64,000 nucleotides of DNA. Source: [Clostridium] asparagiforme DSM 15981 (GTDB lineage Bacteria > Bacillota > Clostridia > Lachnospirales > Lachnospiraceae). The notes under the pieces are model-generated. The model was not told where the DNA came from and did no database searches. It saw only the letters and a program-made list of their open reading frames with translations. Positions 9,133-17,702 of the stretch are shown in pieces. How positions within the stretch are numbered: the first letter of the stretch is position 1; each line of letters starts with the position of its first letter. A program made the position numbers and the translations under genes. The DNA lies in assembly GCA_025149125.1 (NCBI GenBank), contig CP102272.1, forward strand, positions 5,208,001-5,272,000, in the 5' to 3' direction.

Positions 9133-10018
9133 GTCCGGCCCTCCTCCATCTCCACAGAAGAACTCCGAAGAGCACAGCCGTCTCCAGCAGCACCGAAGCC
9201 GCGCTCATTTTCTGGATATCCAGGGAGACGAACCAGTTGTTAAACAGGTGCTGGAGCATGTAGATGCTGTCGTGGGGGTAATCCCCAGCGATCAGGTACG
9301 CCTCCCGGAACACCTTGAAGGAATTGATCACCGACAGCAGGGCCACCAGGGAAGCCGTGCCCCTTAACCCCGGCGCCGTGATGTAGCGGAATTTCTGCCA
9401 GGCCCCGGCTCCGTCCACCTGGGCTGCCTCGTAAAGTTCCCCTGAGATTCCGTCCAGACCGGCCAGCCACAACACCATATCGTAGCCATTATTTTTCCAG
9501 ATATAGGTAAATACCAGCACCAGGAACGCGCTTTTCTGCCGCATGAAATCGATACCTGCGCCATCTGTGTTCCCCAGAAGCTGATTTAACAGCCCCTGAG
9601 GATGAAACACCACCTTCCAGAGGCAGACCACCGAAGCCACCGGCACCGCCATGGGCAGAAGCATCGTGGTCTTGAACACCCCGGAGCGGTCCGCCGCGGC
9701 CTTCACCAGCACCGCGGTCCACAGGGACACGGCCATCAGAAGGGGGATGCACACCGCCATAAAGCGCAGGGTGTTCTTCGCCGCCAGCCGGAAGGCGGCG
9801 TTGTGGACCACCAGGATAAAATTTTCCAATCCTGCGAAAGTTCCGTCTGCCATCCCGGTAAACGCCTCCGCAATCACGGCGCCGAAGGGGATCAGCGTAA
9901 ACACCACGGTCCCGGCCACGCTGGGGGCAAGAAACAGGAAGGCCGCCCTATTCTGCGAAGTAAAGGTTCGCTTTGCTCTCGGCGTTCTGCGCCGCCTGCT
10001 CCAAAGACAAGGTTCCAT
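9125..10018 (-). CDS. Sugar ABC transporter permease, MalF type
   Basis: 297 aa from ATG 10018, with AAGGGA at a suitable distance (TTG at 10021 is also in frame). It has six membrane segments after RAAFLFLAPSVAGTVVF and an EAA loop LYEAAQVDGAGAWQKFRYIT. The first ~24 codons overlap the 3' end of the binding-protein gene by 71 nt, unusually long for this family. The basic leader CLWSRRRRTPRAKR may simply be the inside-positive N-terminus. Partner of the MalG-type permease in a CUT1 importer. Confidence 0.88.
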   Translation of the reverse strand: MEPCLWSRRRRTPRAKRTFTSQNRAAFLFLAPSVAGTVVFTLIPFGAVIAEAFTGMADGTFAGLENFILVVHNAAFRLAAKNTLRFMAVCIPLLMAVSLWTAVLVKAAADRSGVFKTTMLLPMAVPVASVVCLWKVVFHPQGLLNQLLGNTDGAGIDFMRQKSAFLVLVFTYIWKNNGYDMVLWLAGLDGISGELYEAAQVDGAGAWQKFRYITAPGLRGTASLVALLSVINSFKVFREAYLIAGDYPHDSIYMLQHLFNNWFVSLDIQKMSAASVLLETAVLFGVLLWRWRRAGHD

Positions 10019-12206
10019 CAAAAAATCCCTTCGTTTCCGCCATAATGATGTCGAGCAGCACCCGGTCCGCCAGAATGGGCTGGTCCGCAGCCTCCGCCAG
10101 GGCGAAGATATGTCGCCGTTGCTCTGCGGTCGGGAACGTTCCCGCCAAGCTGTAGCCGTCCCCGCCGCTGACCGCGATCGAAAGCTCCGGGTTTCCCCAG
10201 TCCTCGCTGGCCCAGTGGGCCGCGGCCTTCTTGTTCACCGGCAGACCGTCCATCAGGTCGCTGTCCTGCACCTGATCCCCCAGCACAAACCGGACGAACT
10301 CCTCCGCCAGCCCGATCTGTCCGCCGGAGCGGTTGATTCCCAGCATCTGCGACGGCATGTAGCTGGCGTTATACCCTTCCATCTCGCAGCCCAGCTGGTC
10401 GGCCACCGCCAGGGGCAGCATCAGGCTGTACATTCCGTCCACAGACTCTATGGCCGCGCAGATATCGCCCCGCTGCAATTCTATGGATTCGTCCCCCGGC
10501 AGGCCCTGCGACTTCATGGACGTGTTATAGTAAAAATGGATCTCGCCTTCATCGGACTCGTCAAAGGATGCCCTGGAATCGTTGGCCTCGCCCAATACCT
10601 TCACAGTCTCCAGCAGCTCCGCAACCTTTCCGGGTCTGAGCATCCCGCTCTCGCCATCCACGATCTCCCGACTGTACAACATGAATACGTGACGCAGCAG
10701 ATTCTCATAAGTCGTCCTGGGCCGCAGGGGCAAATGGGAGGGATCGCTCTGGTAACTCCTGACATCCTCCATGGTTTTAAGGCTCGCCAGGGCCTCCGGG
10801 TCGCCGTATACGGTCATCAGGGTCATTCTGGCCGGAATCCGGTAAATGCCTCCGTCCGCCGCCGTAAAGGGGCCGGTGATATTTTCCCCAAACTCGTTTG
10901 CTTCCAGCATGGGCTTCAACGTTTCCCGCAGATCCAGGAGCACGCCTTTCTCCATATAGGCGTCCGCCGGCAGTCCGTCCAGCACCAGCACGTCGGCCCC
11001 GTTTCCGCTCAGCAGCTCCGTGTTCAGCGCCCGGATGGTATCGGAAACCGTGGTGCTCCCCGCTTCCGTCTGGCCGTCGATCAGCTCCACCCGCACGTCA
11101 GGGTGGGCCAGCTGGAACATGGACGCAGCCTGGCGGACCGTCTCCGCCGAGCCCAAATCCAGACCGTACACGGTCAGGGTTTTCCCCGGCACGGACGGAA
11201 TCTCCGGGTCATAGGTGTAATGCTTGATCATGTCGGTTCCCGCGCTGTTGATCCACACGTAGAAATCGTCCTCCGATCCCACAAACAGCTTGGTGATATA
11301 GGCGCTGGGCTGACTTAACGAGTTTAGCTCCCCGTCCACGACCGTCTCCCAGATGCTTCCGCCCTGGCCGATGTGGTGAATTCCTTTGGGGTTGGCCATA
11401 AAAAAGCCGCCGTCCTTGTCCGGCGCCACGGCCGCATACTGATCGGAATTCCCCTGCTGGTAGGCGATCTCCTCCATCAGCTGCCCCTTGGTCTCGGACA
11501 CGTCGTATCGGATGTACCCGTTTTCTCCGATGGTCAAATACTCGTTCCCTTTTAAGTAGGAGGCGTTTTTCCAGTCCGAGGAGCAGCTGGTCTGGGGCAC
11601 CTCCATGACGGGCTCCCCCTCAGGGGTGTAGACTCTCGTCATATCGCGCAGGGACAGAAGGATATTCCCCTCGGGAGTCACTCCTGCGAAGTCCGGGTAA
11701 TGCTTGTAGGAGCCATTATCCCGCTTTTCGGAGAGAAGCTCCTCCAAAAGTTCCTGCGGCTCCCCGTCCTCCGACAGTTTCATCAGACAGAACCGGTAAC
11801 CATTGGACAGAGGATACAGGGCGTAGCGGCTGCCGTCCCCGCCCACAATTATATGAAAGTTATAGGGAACCTCCAGGCCCTCCATCAGGCTCTTCTCCTC
11901 CCGCTTCCACTCCTGGCCCTCAAAGGTGTAGCGGCGGATCTCGTTGTCCTTTTTTGTGTACAGCTCCAAGGAACCGTTCTCATTTTGAATGATATCGCAA
12001 ATATCCTCCCGGCTCTCCCCTGGAAGCTCGATCTCCCCCTCCACATAGCGGCCCATAGGCACCGAATCCCCCTCCTGGGCCTGAGGCTTCGTTCCGGCAT
12101 CGGTGGTTCCTTGCGTCTCCGTAAAGGACGACTGTCCGCAGCCGGACAGGACATTGGCCAGCATACCGGCAGCCAGCAGCGCGCACATCCATCGTTTTTT
12201 CATCAT
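9948..12206 (-). CDS. Large solute-binding lipoprotein with N-terminal propeller-like region
   Basis: 752 aa, well above the ~450 of usual family-1 binding proteins. A lipoprotein signal is clear (ALLAAGMLANVLSGC, lipobox LSGC). Residues ~45-330 are rich in short beta repeats (GSRYALYPLSNGYRF, GNILLSLRDMTRVYTPEG, GYIRYDVSETKG), suggesting a beta-propeller-like module. The binding-protein fold starts near residue 335 (KTLTVYGLDLGSAETVRQAA, NGADVLVLDGLPADAYMEKG). It is the first gene of the operon and should deliver substrate to the two downstream permeases. Ligand unknown. The ATG at 12206 follows AAAAGGGAG. Confidence 0.85.
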   Translation of the reverse strand: MMKKRWMCALLAAGMLANVLSGCGQSSFTETQGTTDAGTKPQAQEGDSVPMGRYVEGEIELPGESREDICDIIQNENGSLELYTKKDNEIRRYTFEGQEWKREEKSLMEGLEVPYNFHIIVGGDGSRYALYPLSNGYRFCLMKLSEDGEPQELLEELLSEKRDNGSYKHYPDFAGVTPEGNILLSLRDMTRVYTPEGEPVMEVPQTSCSSDWKNASYLKGNEYLTIGENGYIRYDVSETKGQLMEEIAYQQGNSDQYAAVAPDKDGGFFMANPKGIHHIGQGGSIWETVVDGELNSLSQPSAYITKLFVGSEDDFYVWINSAGTDMIKHYTYDPEIPSVPGKTLTVYGLDLGSAETVRQAASMFQLAHPDVRVELIDGQTEAGSTTVSDTIRALNTELLSGNGADVLVLDGLPADAYMEKGVLLDLRETLKPMLEANEFGENITGPFTAADGGIYRIPARMTLMTVYGDPEALASLKTMEDVRSYQSDPSHLPLRPRTTYENLLRHVFMLYSREIVDGESGMLRPGKVAELLETVKVLGEANDSRASFDESDEGEIHFYYNTSMKSQGLPGDESIELQRGDICAAIESVDGMYSLMLPLAVADQLGCEMEGYNASYMPSQMLGINRSGGQIGLAEEFVRFVLGDQVQDSDLMDGLPVNKKAAAHWASEDWGNPELSIAVSGGDGYSLAGTFPTAEQRRHIFALAEAADQPILADRVLLDIIMAETKGFFDGTLSLEQAAQNAESKANLYFAE

Positions 12207-12241
12207 TGTCCACTCCCTTTTCTGTCATTTCGTATATCTCC

Positions 12242-12322
12242 ATCATAACAGGGCAATCTCTAAAAAAACTGGAAATATGGAAATATTTCTTTTAGGTTTT
12301 TTAGAGATTTGTCTGGTATAAT
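12242..12322. promoter_or_regulatory. Mirror-image divergent promoters with 13-bp inverted arms
   Basis: AATCTCTAAAAAA (12255-12267) and TTTTTTAGAGATT (12297-12309) are perfect inverted copies. Reading outward, each arm is followed after 7 bp by a -10 element: TATGAT on the minus strand (12247-12242, towards the lipoprotein gene) and TATAAT on the plus strand (12317-12322, towards the response regulator). Neither has a consensus -35, as expected if an activator bound at the arms replaces it. The centre holds the short repeat GGAAATATGGAAATATTTC. Inference: the OmpR-type regulator at 12411 controls both directions. Confidence 0.6.
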
Positions 12323-12383
12323 TAAGGAAACGTATCTCTTATCGACAGCCTTGCGGCTGACGACAACGTATAATTAAGGAAAC
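12316..12383 (+). repeat. 16-bp direct repeat duplicating a -10 region
   Basis: GTATAATTAAGGAAAC occurs at 12316-12331 and 12368-12383, giving two TATAAT boxes 52 bp apart. Between them, 12342-12363 can fold as a hairpin (TCGACAGCC / GGCTGACGA with one mismatch). It may be a small insertion with target duplication or a tandem duplication in the leader of the response regulator gene. Confidence 0.7.
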
Positions 12384-12410
12384 ACGACTATTCAGTAAAG
12401 GAAAAAACCT

Positions 12411-13091
12411 ATGAAAATACTGCTGGTGGAGGACGACCGGGACCTCTGTAATACGGTGAAGCTGCAGCTGGAACGCGCGGGTTATGAGACCGACGTGTGC
12501 TATCAGGGGCAGGACGCCCTTTTTTACGCCAATCAATACCCCTACGACGTGATTGTTCTGGACCGGATGCTGCCCCAGGTGGACGGCCTGACCATTTTAC
12601 AGGGGCTGCGCAGGAAGCAGATCGCCACGCCGGTGATCATCACCACCGCCCTGGACGGGGTCAATGACCGCATCGACGGGCTGGACGCCGGTGCGGACGA
12701 CTATCTGGTGAAGCCGTACGCCGTGGGCGAGCTGCTGGCCCGCATCCGGGCGGTCACCCGCCGGCCGGGGAATTTCCACGCCGGAGCGGAAAAATGCTTC
12801 GCCGACATCCGCCTGGACGCGGACAGACGGGAGCTGTCCGGCCCCGGAGGCACCGTGCGTCTCAGCAAGCGTGAAACAGCCCTCATGGAATATCTGATCC
12901 GGGGTGCGGGCCAGATTCTTCCCCGTGAAATAATTCTCACCTACATATGGGGCGTGGATGCGGAGGTGGAGGACGGAAACCTGGACAACTACATCTATTT
13001 CCTGAGGCGCAGGCTGCGGTCCGTGGGCGCATCGGCGCAAATTGTCACCATTCACGGAACCGGATACCAGTTGAAAGAACGGCAGACGTGA
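12411..13091 (+). CDS. OmpR/PhoB-family response regulator
   Basis: 226 aa. Receiver domain at residues 1-115 with acidic pair VEDD, phosphorylation site Asp51 (VIVLDRMLP) and Lys in DDYLVKPYAVGEL. The C-terminal winged helix includes LSKRETALMEYLIRG and VEDGNLDNYIYFLRRRL, GTGYQLKE. AAAGGA precedes the ATG. It is followed 48 nt later by its kinase gene and is divergent from the transporter operon at 12206. The mirrored promoter module suggests it regulates that operon and itself. Confidence 0.95.
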   Translation: MKILLVEDDRDLCNTVKLQLERAGYETDVCYQGQDALFYANQYPYDVIVLDRMLPQVDGLTILQGLRRKQIATPVIITTALDGVNDRIDGLDAGADDYLVKPYAVGELLARIRAVTRRPGNFHAGAEKCFADIRLDADRRELSGPGGTVRLSKRETALMEYLIRGAGQILPREIILTYIWGVDAEVEDGNLDNYIYFLRRRLRSVGASAQIVTIHGTGYQLKERQT

Positions 13092-13139
13092 GCCGCGTAA
13101 TCGGCTGAAGGCTGTCTCAGCGGCCCTGGAGGGATTACC

Positions 13140-14456
13140 ATGAATGAAATCAAACAGCTTCACCGGCGGCTGACCGCCCTCTACACCGTGACCACCGGCC
13201 TGATTCTCACCGCCGTGATCCTGGGGGTGCTGGCGGTGGGCACACGGGAGTTTCAAAAAAAGAATCTGGAAAATTTTCAGAACACTCTGCTCACCATCAC
13301 CTCCCGGCTCCAGTCCGGCGGCACCATCGACTGCACTTGGCTGGCCCGGATGGAGAGCGCGGGCAAGCTGATTATCCACGTCGAGGACAACGGGCGGCCT
13401 CTGCTCTACAAGGGCGCCTGGACACCGCCCACCGCCCGCCAGGAGCTAATCGCCCAGGCCATTAAAAAAGCGGAGGAGGAGAAGGTGCGCATCGATATGC
13501 GGCCCGTCTCCTCCTCCCTGTCGCGCACCTCTATCTTCACCTTAAACGGCCCAAACCAGGACGCCTACTTCGGCTCCGTGCTGGTGATCCCGACGCCCAA
13601 GGGTTATCAGAGCCTGACCCTGCTGGCCTGGCAGAATCCGGCGGACGCGGGGATATACCGGCAGCGTTTCCTGTTCCTGTTTTTGGATGCGGTGGGAATC
13701 GCCGCCCTGTATCTGGTGTGCCGGGTGCTGGTGGGGCGCTCTCTAAAGCCCATCGAGGAGAGCCGGAAAAAACAGAACGAATTTATCGCGGCGGCCTCCC
13801 ACGAGCTGCGCTCCCCCCTGTCCGTGATCCGCTCCAGCCTGTCCGCGGTGACCGCCGCCCCGGAAAAGCAGGACCAGTTTCTGGCCAACATCGACCGGGA
13901 ATGCCTGCGTTTGTCCGGCCTGGTCAGCGACCTGCTGCTGCTTGCCTCTGCGGACGCCAAAACCTGGACCATCCGCAGGGAGGACTTGGACGCGGACACC
14001 CTGCTGATCGGCGTATACGAGCGGTTTGAACCGCTGGCCCAGGAGCGGAACGTCCGCCTGTGCCTGGAGCTGCCGGAAGAAGCGCTGCCCCACCTCACCG
14101 GCGACGGCCAGCGCCTGGAGCAGGTGCTCTCCATCCTGCTGGACAACGCCCTGACCTACACCCCCGCCGGAAAGCAGGTGACGCTGTCCGCCTGCCGCCG
14201 CGAAGCCCGTGGACACAAAAAGGCAGGAGTGACCTTCGCCGTTTCCGATCAGGGCTGCGGCGTGCCGGACGCGGACAAAAAGCACGTGTTCGACCGCTTC
14301 TACCGGGCCGACGGCTCCCGCACCGACCGCCAACACTATGGCCTGGGACTGTCCGTGGCCAAAGAGCTGGTGCAGCTCCACGGCGGAACCATCGGGCTGG
14401 AGGACGCCGAGGGCGGCGGGGCGCGCTTTCTGGTGCATTTGCCAGTTAAGGGGTGA
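13140..14456 (+). CDS. Sensor histidine kinase
   Basis: 438 aa. Membrane segments at about 16-34 and 176-196 flank an extracytoplasmic sensor domain of ~140 residues with no recognisable ligand fold. The dimerisation helix carries His221 in AAASHELRSPLSVIR. The ATPase has an N box (LDNALTYTPAG), G1 (DQGCGVPD), F box (HVFDRFYRAD) and G2 (YGLGLSVAKELVQLHGG). GGAGGGATT precedes ATG 13140. It presumably phosphorylates the regulator encoded upstream. Confidence 0.94.
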   Translation: MNEIKQLHRRLTALYTVTTGLILTAVILGVLAVGTREFQKKNLENFQNTLLTITSRLQSGGTIDCTWLARMESAGKLIIHVEDNGRPLLYKGAWTPPTARQELIAQAIKKAEEEKVRIDMRPVSSSLSRTSIFTLNGPNQDAYFGSVLVIPTPKGYQSLTLLAWQNPADAGIYRQRFLFLFLDAVGIAALYLVCRVLVGRSLKPIEESRKKQNEFIAAASHELRSPLSVIRSSLSAVTAAPEKQDQFLANIDRECLRLSGLVSDLLLLASADAKTWTIRREDLDADTLLIGVYERFEPLAQERNVRLCLELPEEALPHLTGDGQRLEQVLSILLDNALTYTPAGKQVTLSACRREARGHKKAGVTFAVSDQGCGVPDADKKHVFDRFYRADGSRTDRQHYGLGLSVAKELVQLHGGTIGLEDAEGGGARFLVHLPVKG

Positions 14457-14493
14457 GGGAAGGCGGCGCACGACATACTTTATAAGACGGAAC

Positions 14494-14533
14494 AATCACG
14501 GACCGCCGGGATGATTACCGGCGGTCCGTGATT
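14494..14533. terminator. Perfect 16-bp hairpin between convergent genes
   Basis: AATCACGGACCGCCGG (14494-14509) pairs completely with 14518-14533 around an 8-nt loop. It lies between the stop of the kinase gene (+) and the stop of the FtsX-type permease gene (-). The AT ends supply short U runs either way, so it can serve both strands. Confidence 0.75.
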
Positions 14534-14603
14534 GCATTTGCGTTCATTTTCAGGCTGCTATCCGGCGCAGGGCCAGAGGTCCGCGCGCTTTTACATCCTC
14601 ATA

Positions 14604-16961
14604 TCAAATCTGCGTCCCATCTCTCAACATCCCGACCAGATCCCCTCTCAGAATCCGCCTCCCTCCGATCCAGTAGGCGGTTCCCACCGCAAGGAAAATG
14701 GACAGCACAAATATGCCAATGGGCAGAACCGGTATATTGGCCAGGTATTCCCCCGGCATGAGATGGCTTGCCCGGAGGCAGTAGGCCACAAAGGGGATAT
14801 TGAGCAGCAGGCTGACGGCCACAGGCTTCGCACACACGTAAAATGCCTCCAGCGCCAGCACCCGGCGCACGCTTCCCGGCGTCATACCCACGGACAGGTA
14901 GCGGGCAAATTCCCGCTTGCGCTGGGTTATGCTGCCCAGGGCGTTGGCGAATACGTTGGACAGGCCCACAAGCGCCAGGATTCCGCACAAAATTCCCATG
15001 ACCAGCTTGTAACCGGTCCGGACCGCCTCGTTAAATGCCTCCTCGCTCAGCCGGTTTTCCATCTCCCATCCGGGCGCGCTCTCCATCATCCCCTCAATCC
15101 GGGCCTGGACTCCGTCAATCACCTCGTCCGAGTCCGTCAGAATGTTAAAATGCCTGTCCGCCTTCCCGAACGCGGCCTCCACGTTCCGAAAACCGGATTC
15201 CGGCGCCACCAGCACCAGGGCAAAATCCTCGTATTCCTCCCTCAAGTCCGGCGGCAGGTCACTATAGGCGAGAATCCGGGCTTTCAAAAGGTCCGGTGCA
15301 AGGGCTGGATCCGGGGACTCATCCTCCGCCGCCCTTCCGGTCTTGGCCGCATTTCCCGCCTCTGCCGCTCTTCCGGTCGCTGGCGCAAGCTCCAGCTCCA
15401 GCCCGGCTTCCGCCTTCAAATACGGAACGTACTGCCGGTTTTTATAGCGGCTGTTGAGATTATCCCAGATACGGTTCACCGCCACAACCGGCAGCCCGGT
15501 TCCGCCGGTGAGCGGATCATCCCCTGGCTCCAACTTCACCCCCGCTTCCGGCTCGCCCCACGGCTCCAACTCCACCCCCGACTCCCGGCAATATTCCTGA
15601 AAACTCACATCGTCCAGAACCACCAGCGGAGCCTGCGCCAGATAATCCCGGCCATCTCTTACAATCCCCGTGTCCGTAAGCCCCAAAGGTCCCCCCAGCG
15701 CCTCAAGCTCCCCGCTCACCGTGTCCTCCGGCAGCCGGACGTGGGCCTGGAACTTCCGGTACTCCGCGCAGCGCTCAACCCCATCCAGTCCCCGCAGCGC
15801 TTCCAGCAGTCCATACCCCGCCATCCCCTCCCGCTCCGCCCTCTTGTCCAGGGCGAGCAGCAAATCCCAGGTATCCTTATACCGCTCAAAAAACGTATGG
15901 TAGGTGTGAAGATAGGAAACCACCTCAAAATTCAAAAATGCGCTGAACACAAAGCAAGCCAATGTCAGCGAGATGCCCGCTGTCCGAAAAGCCCTTCTCC
16001 TGGCATAGAGAGATTTTCGGGCCAATTCCCCCTCGATTCCGAATAATCCCGCAATCAGGCGGAACCGCCTCATTTTCCCAGGCGCGGATTCCCCGCCTCC
16101 CCTCACCGCTTCCAGGGGAGTCAGCCTCCCCAGCCGTCCGGCGGGCAGCCTGGCCGATATCCACACCGTGAACAGGCAGACCGCCAGGGACAAAAGGGCC
16201 ACCGGAGCCGGGAAGTAAAATACCGCCCCCACGGCGCGGCTGACTCCCAGGTTCTCCGCCAGGCTGCCGGCCATTCTCATAAACCAATAGCAGCTGCCCG
16301 CTCCAAGGGGAATTCCCGCCAAAATAGGAAACAGGCACAGCGCCATGGCTTCCTGGAGCAGCACGGTCTTGATCTGTGCCGGGGCAGCGCCCACGCTCTT
16401 CATAATTCCCAGCTGCTGCAGCCTGCTCTCCATGGTAACCGCAAACGCACTGTGAATCATCATGGCAAGGGATAAACATACCACAGTCAAGAAGCCCAGA
16501 TAAAGAAACAGAAGTTGGGGCGGATTTTCCTTCTCCTCCGGCGAAAAGATCAAATACTGGTTCAACAGCTTGTGGTGATACTGGGTGCTCACCCAACCGT
16601 CTTCCCCGTTCCCGCCGATCAGCCGGGCCAGCTGCTCCGTGTCCCGGTAAACGCTCCGGGGATTTTCAAACCAGAGGGAGAGGACCATTTCCCCGCTCTC
16701 CTGGTCGGCCGCCAACTCCGCCCGGCTCACATTGTCAAAGCTCTCCGCCACCGCCAGAGCCTCCCCATTCAGATCCCCCCGCAGCCGTCCCTGCCAATCC
16801 CCTTCCTCCGCGGCGATCAGACGGTTCTCGTCCTCCCACATATTGTAAAAGATCCCGCTGATTGCCGAGATCAGGAACGACGCGATCAGCGCCGTCACCG
16901 CGATGGAAATACATGCGGCCCGGTTGCGCCTGATATAGTCCAGTGAAAATAGTCTCCACAT
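14604..16961 (-). CDS. FtsX-type ABC transporter permease
   Basis: 785 aa. The N-terminal helix follows DYIRRNRAACISIAVTA. An extracytoplasmic segment leads to the first FtsX core (FLTVVCLSLAMMIHSAFAV, LQQLGIMKSVGAAPAQIKTV). A long extracytoplasmic region (about residues 340-640) precedes the second core (LGSITQRKREFARYLSVGMT). The xxLGxMKSxGA-like cytoplasmic motifs are typical of lantibiotic or bacitracin-type and MacB/LolC permeases. The gene is 11 nt after the ATPase gene and downstream of a kinase/regulator pair, an arrangement common for cell-envelope stress or antimicrobial-peptide modules. Confidence 0.88.
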   Translation of the reverse strand: MWRLFSLDYIRRNRAACISIAVTALIASFLISAISGIFYNMWEDENRLIAAEEGDWQGRLRGDLNGEALAVAESFDNVSRAELAADQESGEMVLSLWFENPRSVYRDTEQLARLIGGNGEDGWVSTQYHHKLLNQYLIFSPEEKENPPQLLFLYLGFLTVVCLSLAMMIHSAFAVTMESRLQQLGIMKSVGAAPAQIKTVLLQEAMALCLFPILAGIPLGAGSCYWFMRMAGSLAENLGVSRAVGAVFYFPAPVALLSLAVCLFTVWISARLPAGRLGRLTPLEAVRGGGESAPGKMRRFRLIAGLFGIEGELARKSLYARRRAFRTAGISLTLACFVFSAFLNFEVVSYLHTYHTFFERYKDTWDLLLALDKRAEREGMAGYGLLEALRGLDGVERCAEYRKFQAHVRLPEDTVSGELEALGGPLGLTDTGIVRDGRDYLAQAPLVVLDDVSFQEYCRESGVELEPWGEPEAGVKLEPGDDPLTGGTGLPVVAVNRIWDNLNSRYKNRQYVPYLKAEAGLELELAPATGRAAEAGNAAKTGRAAEDESPDPALAPDLLKARILAYSDLPPDLREEYEDFALVLVAPESGFRNVEAAFGKADRHFNILTDSDEVIDGVQARIEGMMESAPGWEMENRLSEEAFNEAVRTGYKLVMGILCGILALVGLSNVFANALGSITQRKREFARYLSVGMTPGSVRRVLALEAFYVCAKPVAVSLLLNIPFVAYCLRASHLMPGEYLANIPVLPIGIFVLSIFLAVGTAYWIGGRRILRGDLVGMLRDGTQI

Positions 16962-16972
16962 AGCGCCACCCC

Positions 16973-17653
16973 CTAGACCGTGCGGCGGTCCGACACGATG
17001 CGGCCATCCTCGATTTGTACCACGCGGTCCGCCTCCAGGGCAATCCGCTCATCGTGGGTGATGATCACAATGGTCTGGCCCAGGTCCCGGTTGGACCCCT
17101 TCAGCAGTTCCACAATCTGCCGGGAGTTCTGCCGGTCCAGATTTCCGGTGGGTTCATCCGCCAGAACCACTGCCGGGCGGTACAGGAGAGAACGGGCGAT
17201 GGCGGTCCGCTGCTGCTGGCCGCCGGAGAGCGCGTCGGGCAGGGCCTTCAGCTTGTCCTCCAACCCCAGGCCAGCCACCAGTCCCCGGAAATACGCCTCA
17301 TCCGGCCTGCGCTTGTCCAGCAGCATGGGCAGCTTGATGTTCTGCTCCACACTCAAAGTGGGAATCAGATTGTAGAACTGATAGATCAGCCCTACCTTCC
17401 TGCGCCTGAATACCGCCGCCTTCACCGGATTCAGAGTGGAAATGTCCTCATCCTCCACGAAAACCCGCCCCTCTGTGGGCCGGTCCACACCGCCCATCAG
17501 ATGGAGCAGGGTGGATTTGCCGGAGCCGGAAGCTCCCACTACCGCCACAAACTCCCCTTTTTCAACGGACAGGCTGACGCCGTCCAGCGCCTTCACCTGA
17601 TTTGCACCTCTGCCGTACACCTTGGTCACAGCCTCGCACCGCAATATCTCCAA
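16973..17653 (-). CDS. ABC transporter ATPase, LolD/MacB type
   Basis: 226 aa. Walker A GASGSGKST (residues 40-48), signature LSGGQQQRTAIARSL, Walker B VVLADEPTGNLD and the switch His in VIITHDERIAL are all intact. The length and the sequence YQFYNLIPTLSVEQNI match MacB/LolD-like ATPases that energise FtsX-type permeases. It sits between the sensor kinase and the permease genes on the minus strand. Partner of the 785-aa permease. Confidence 0.95.
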   Translation of the reverse strand: MEILRCEAVTKVYGRGANQVKALDGVSLSVEKGEFVAVVGASGSGKSTLLHLMGGVDRPTEGRVFVEDEDISTLNPVKAAVFRRRKVGLIYQFYNLIPTLSVEQNIKLPMLLDKRRPDEAYFRGLVAGLGLEDKLKALPDALSGGQQQRTAIARSLLYRPAVVLADEPTGNLDRQNSRQIVELLKGSNRDLGQTIVIITHDERIALEADRVVQIEDGRIVSDRRTV

Positions 17654-17702
17654 GCTCTATTCCTCCTTCTGTCTGCTGTTTTAATCGGATAATTACAGCT
17701 TA

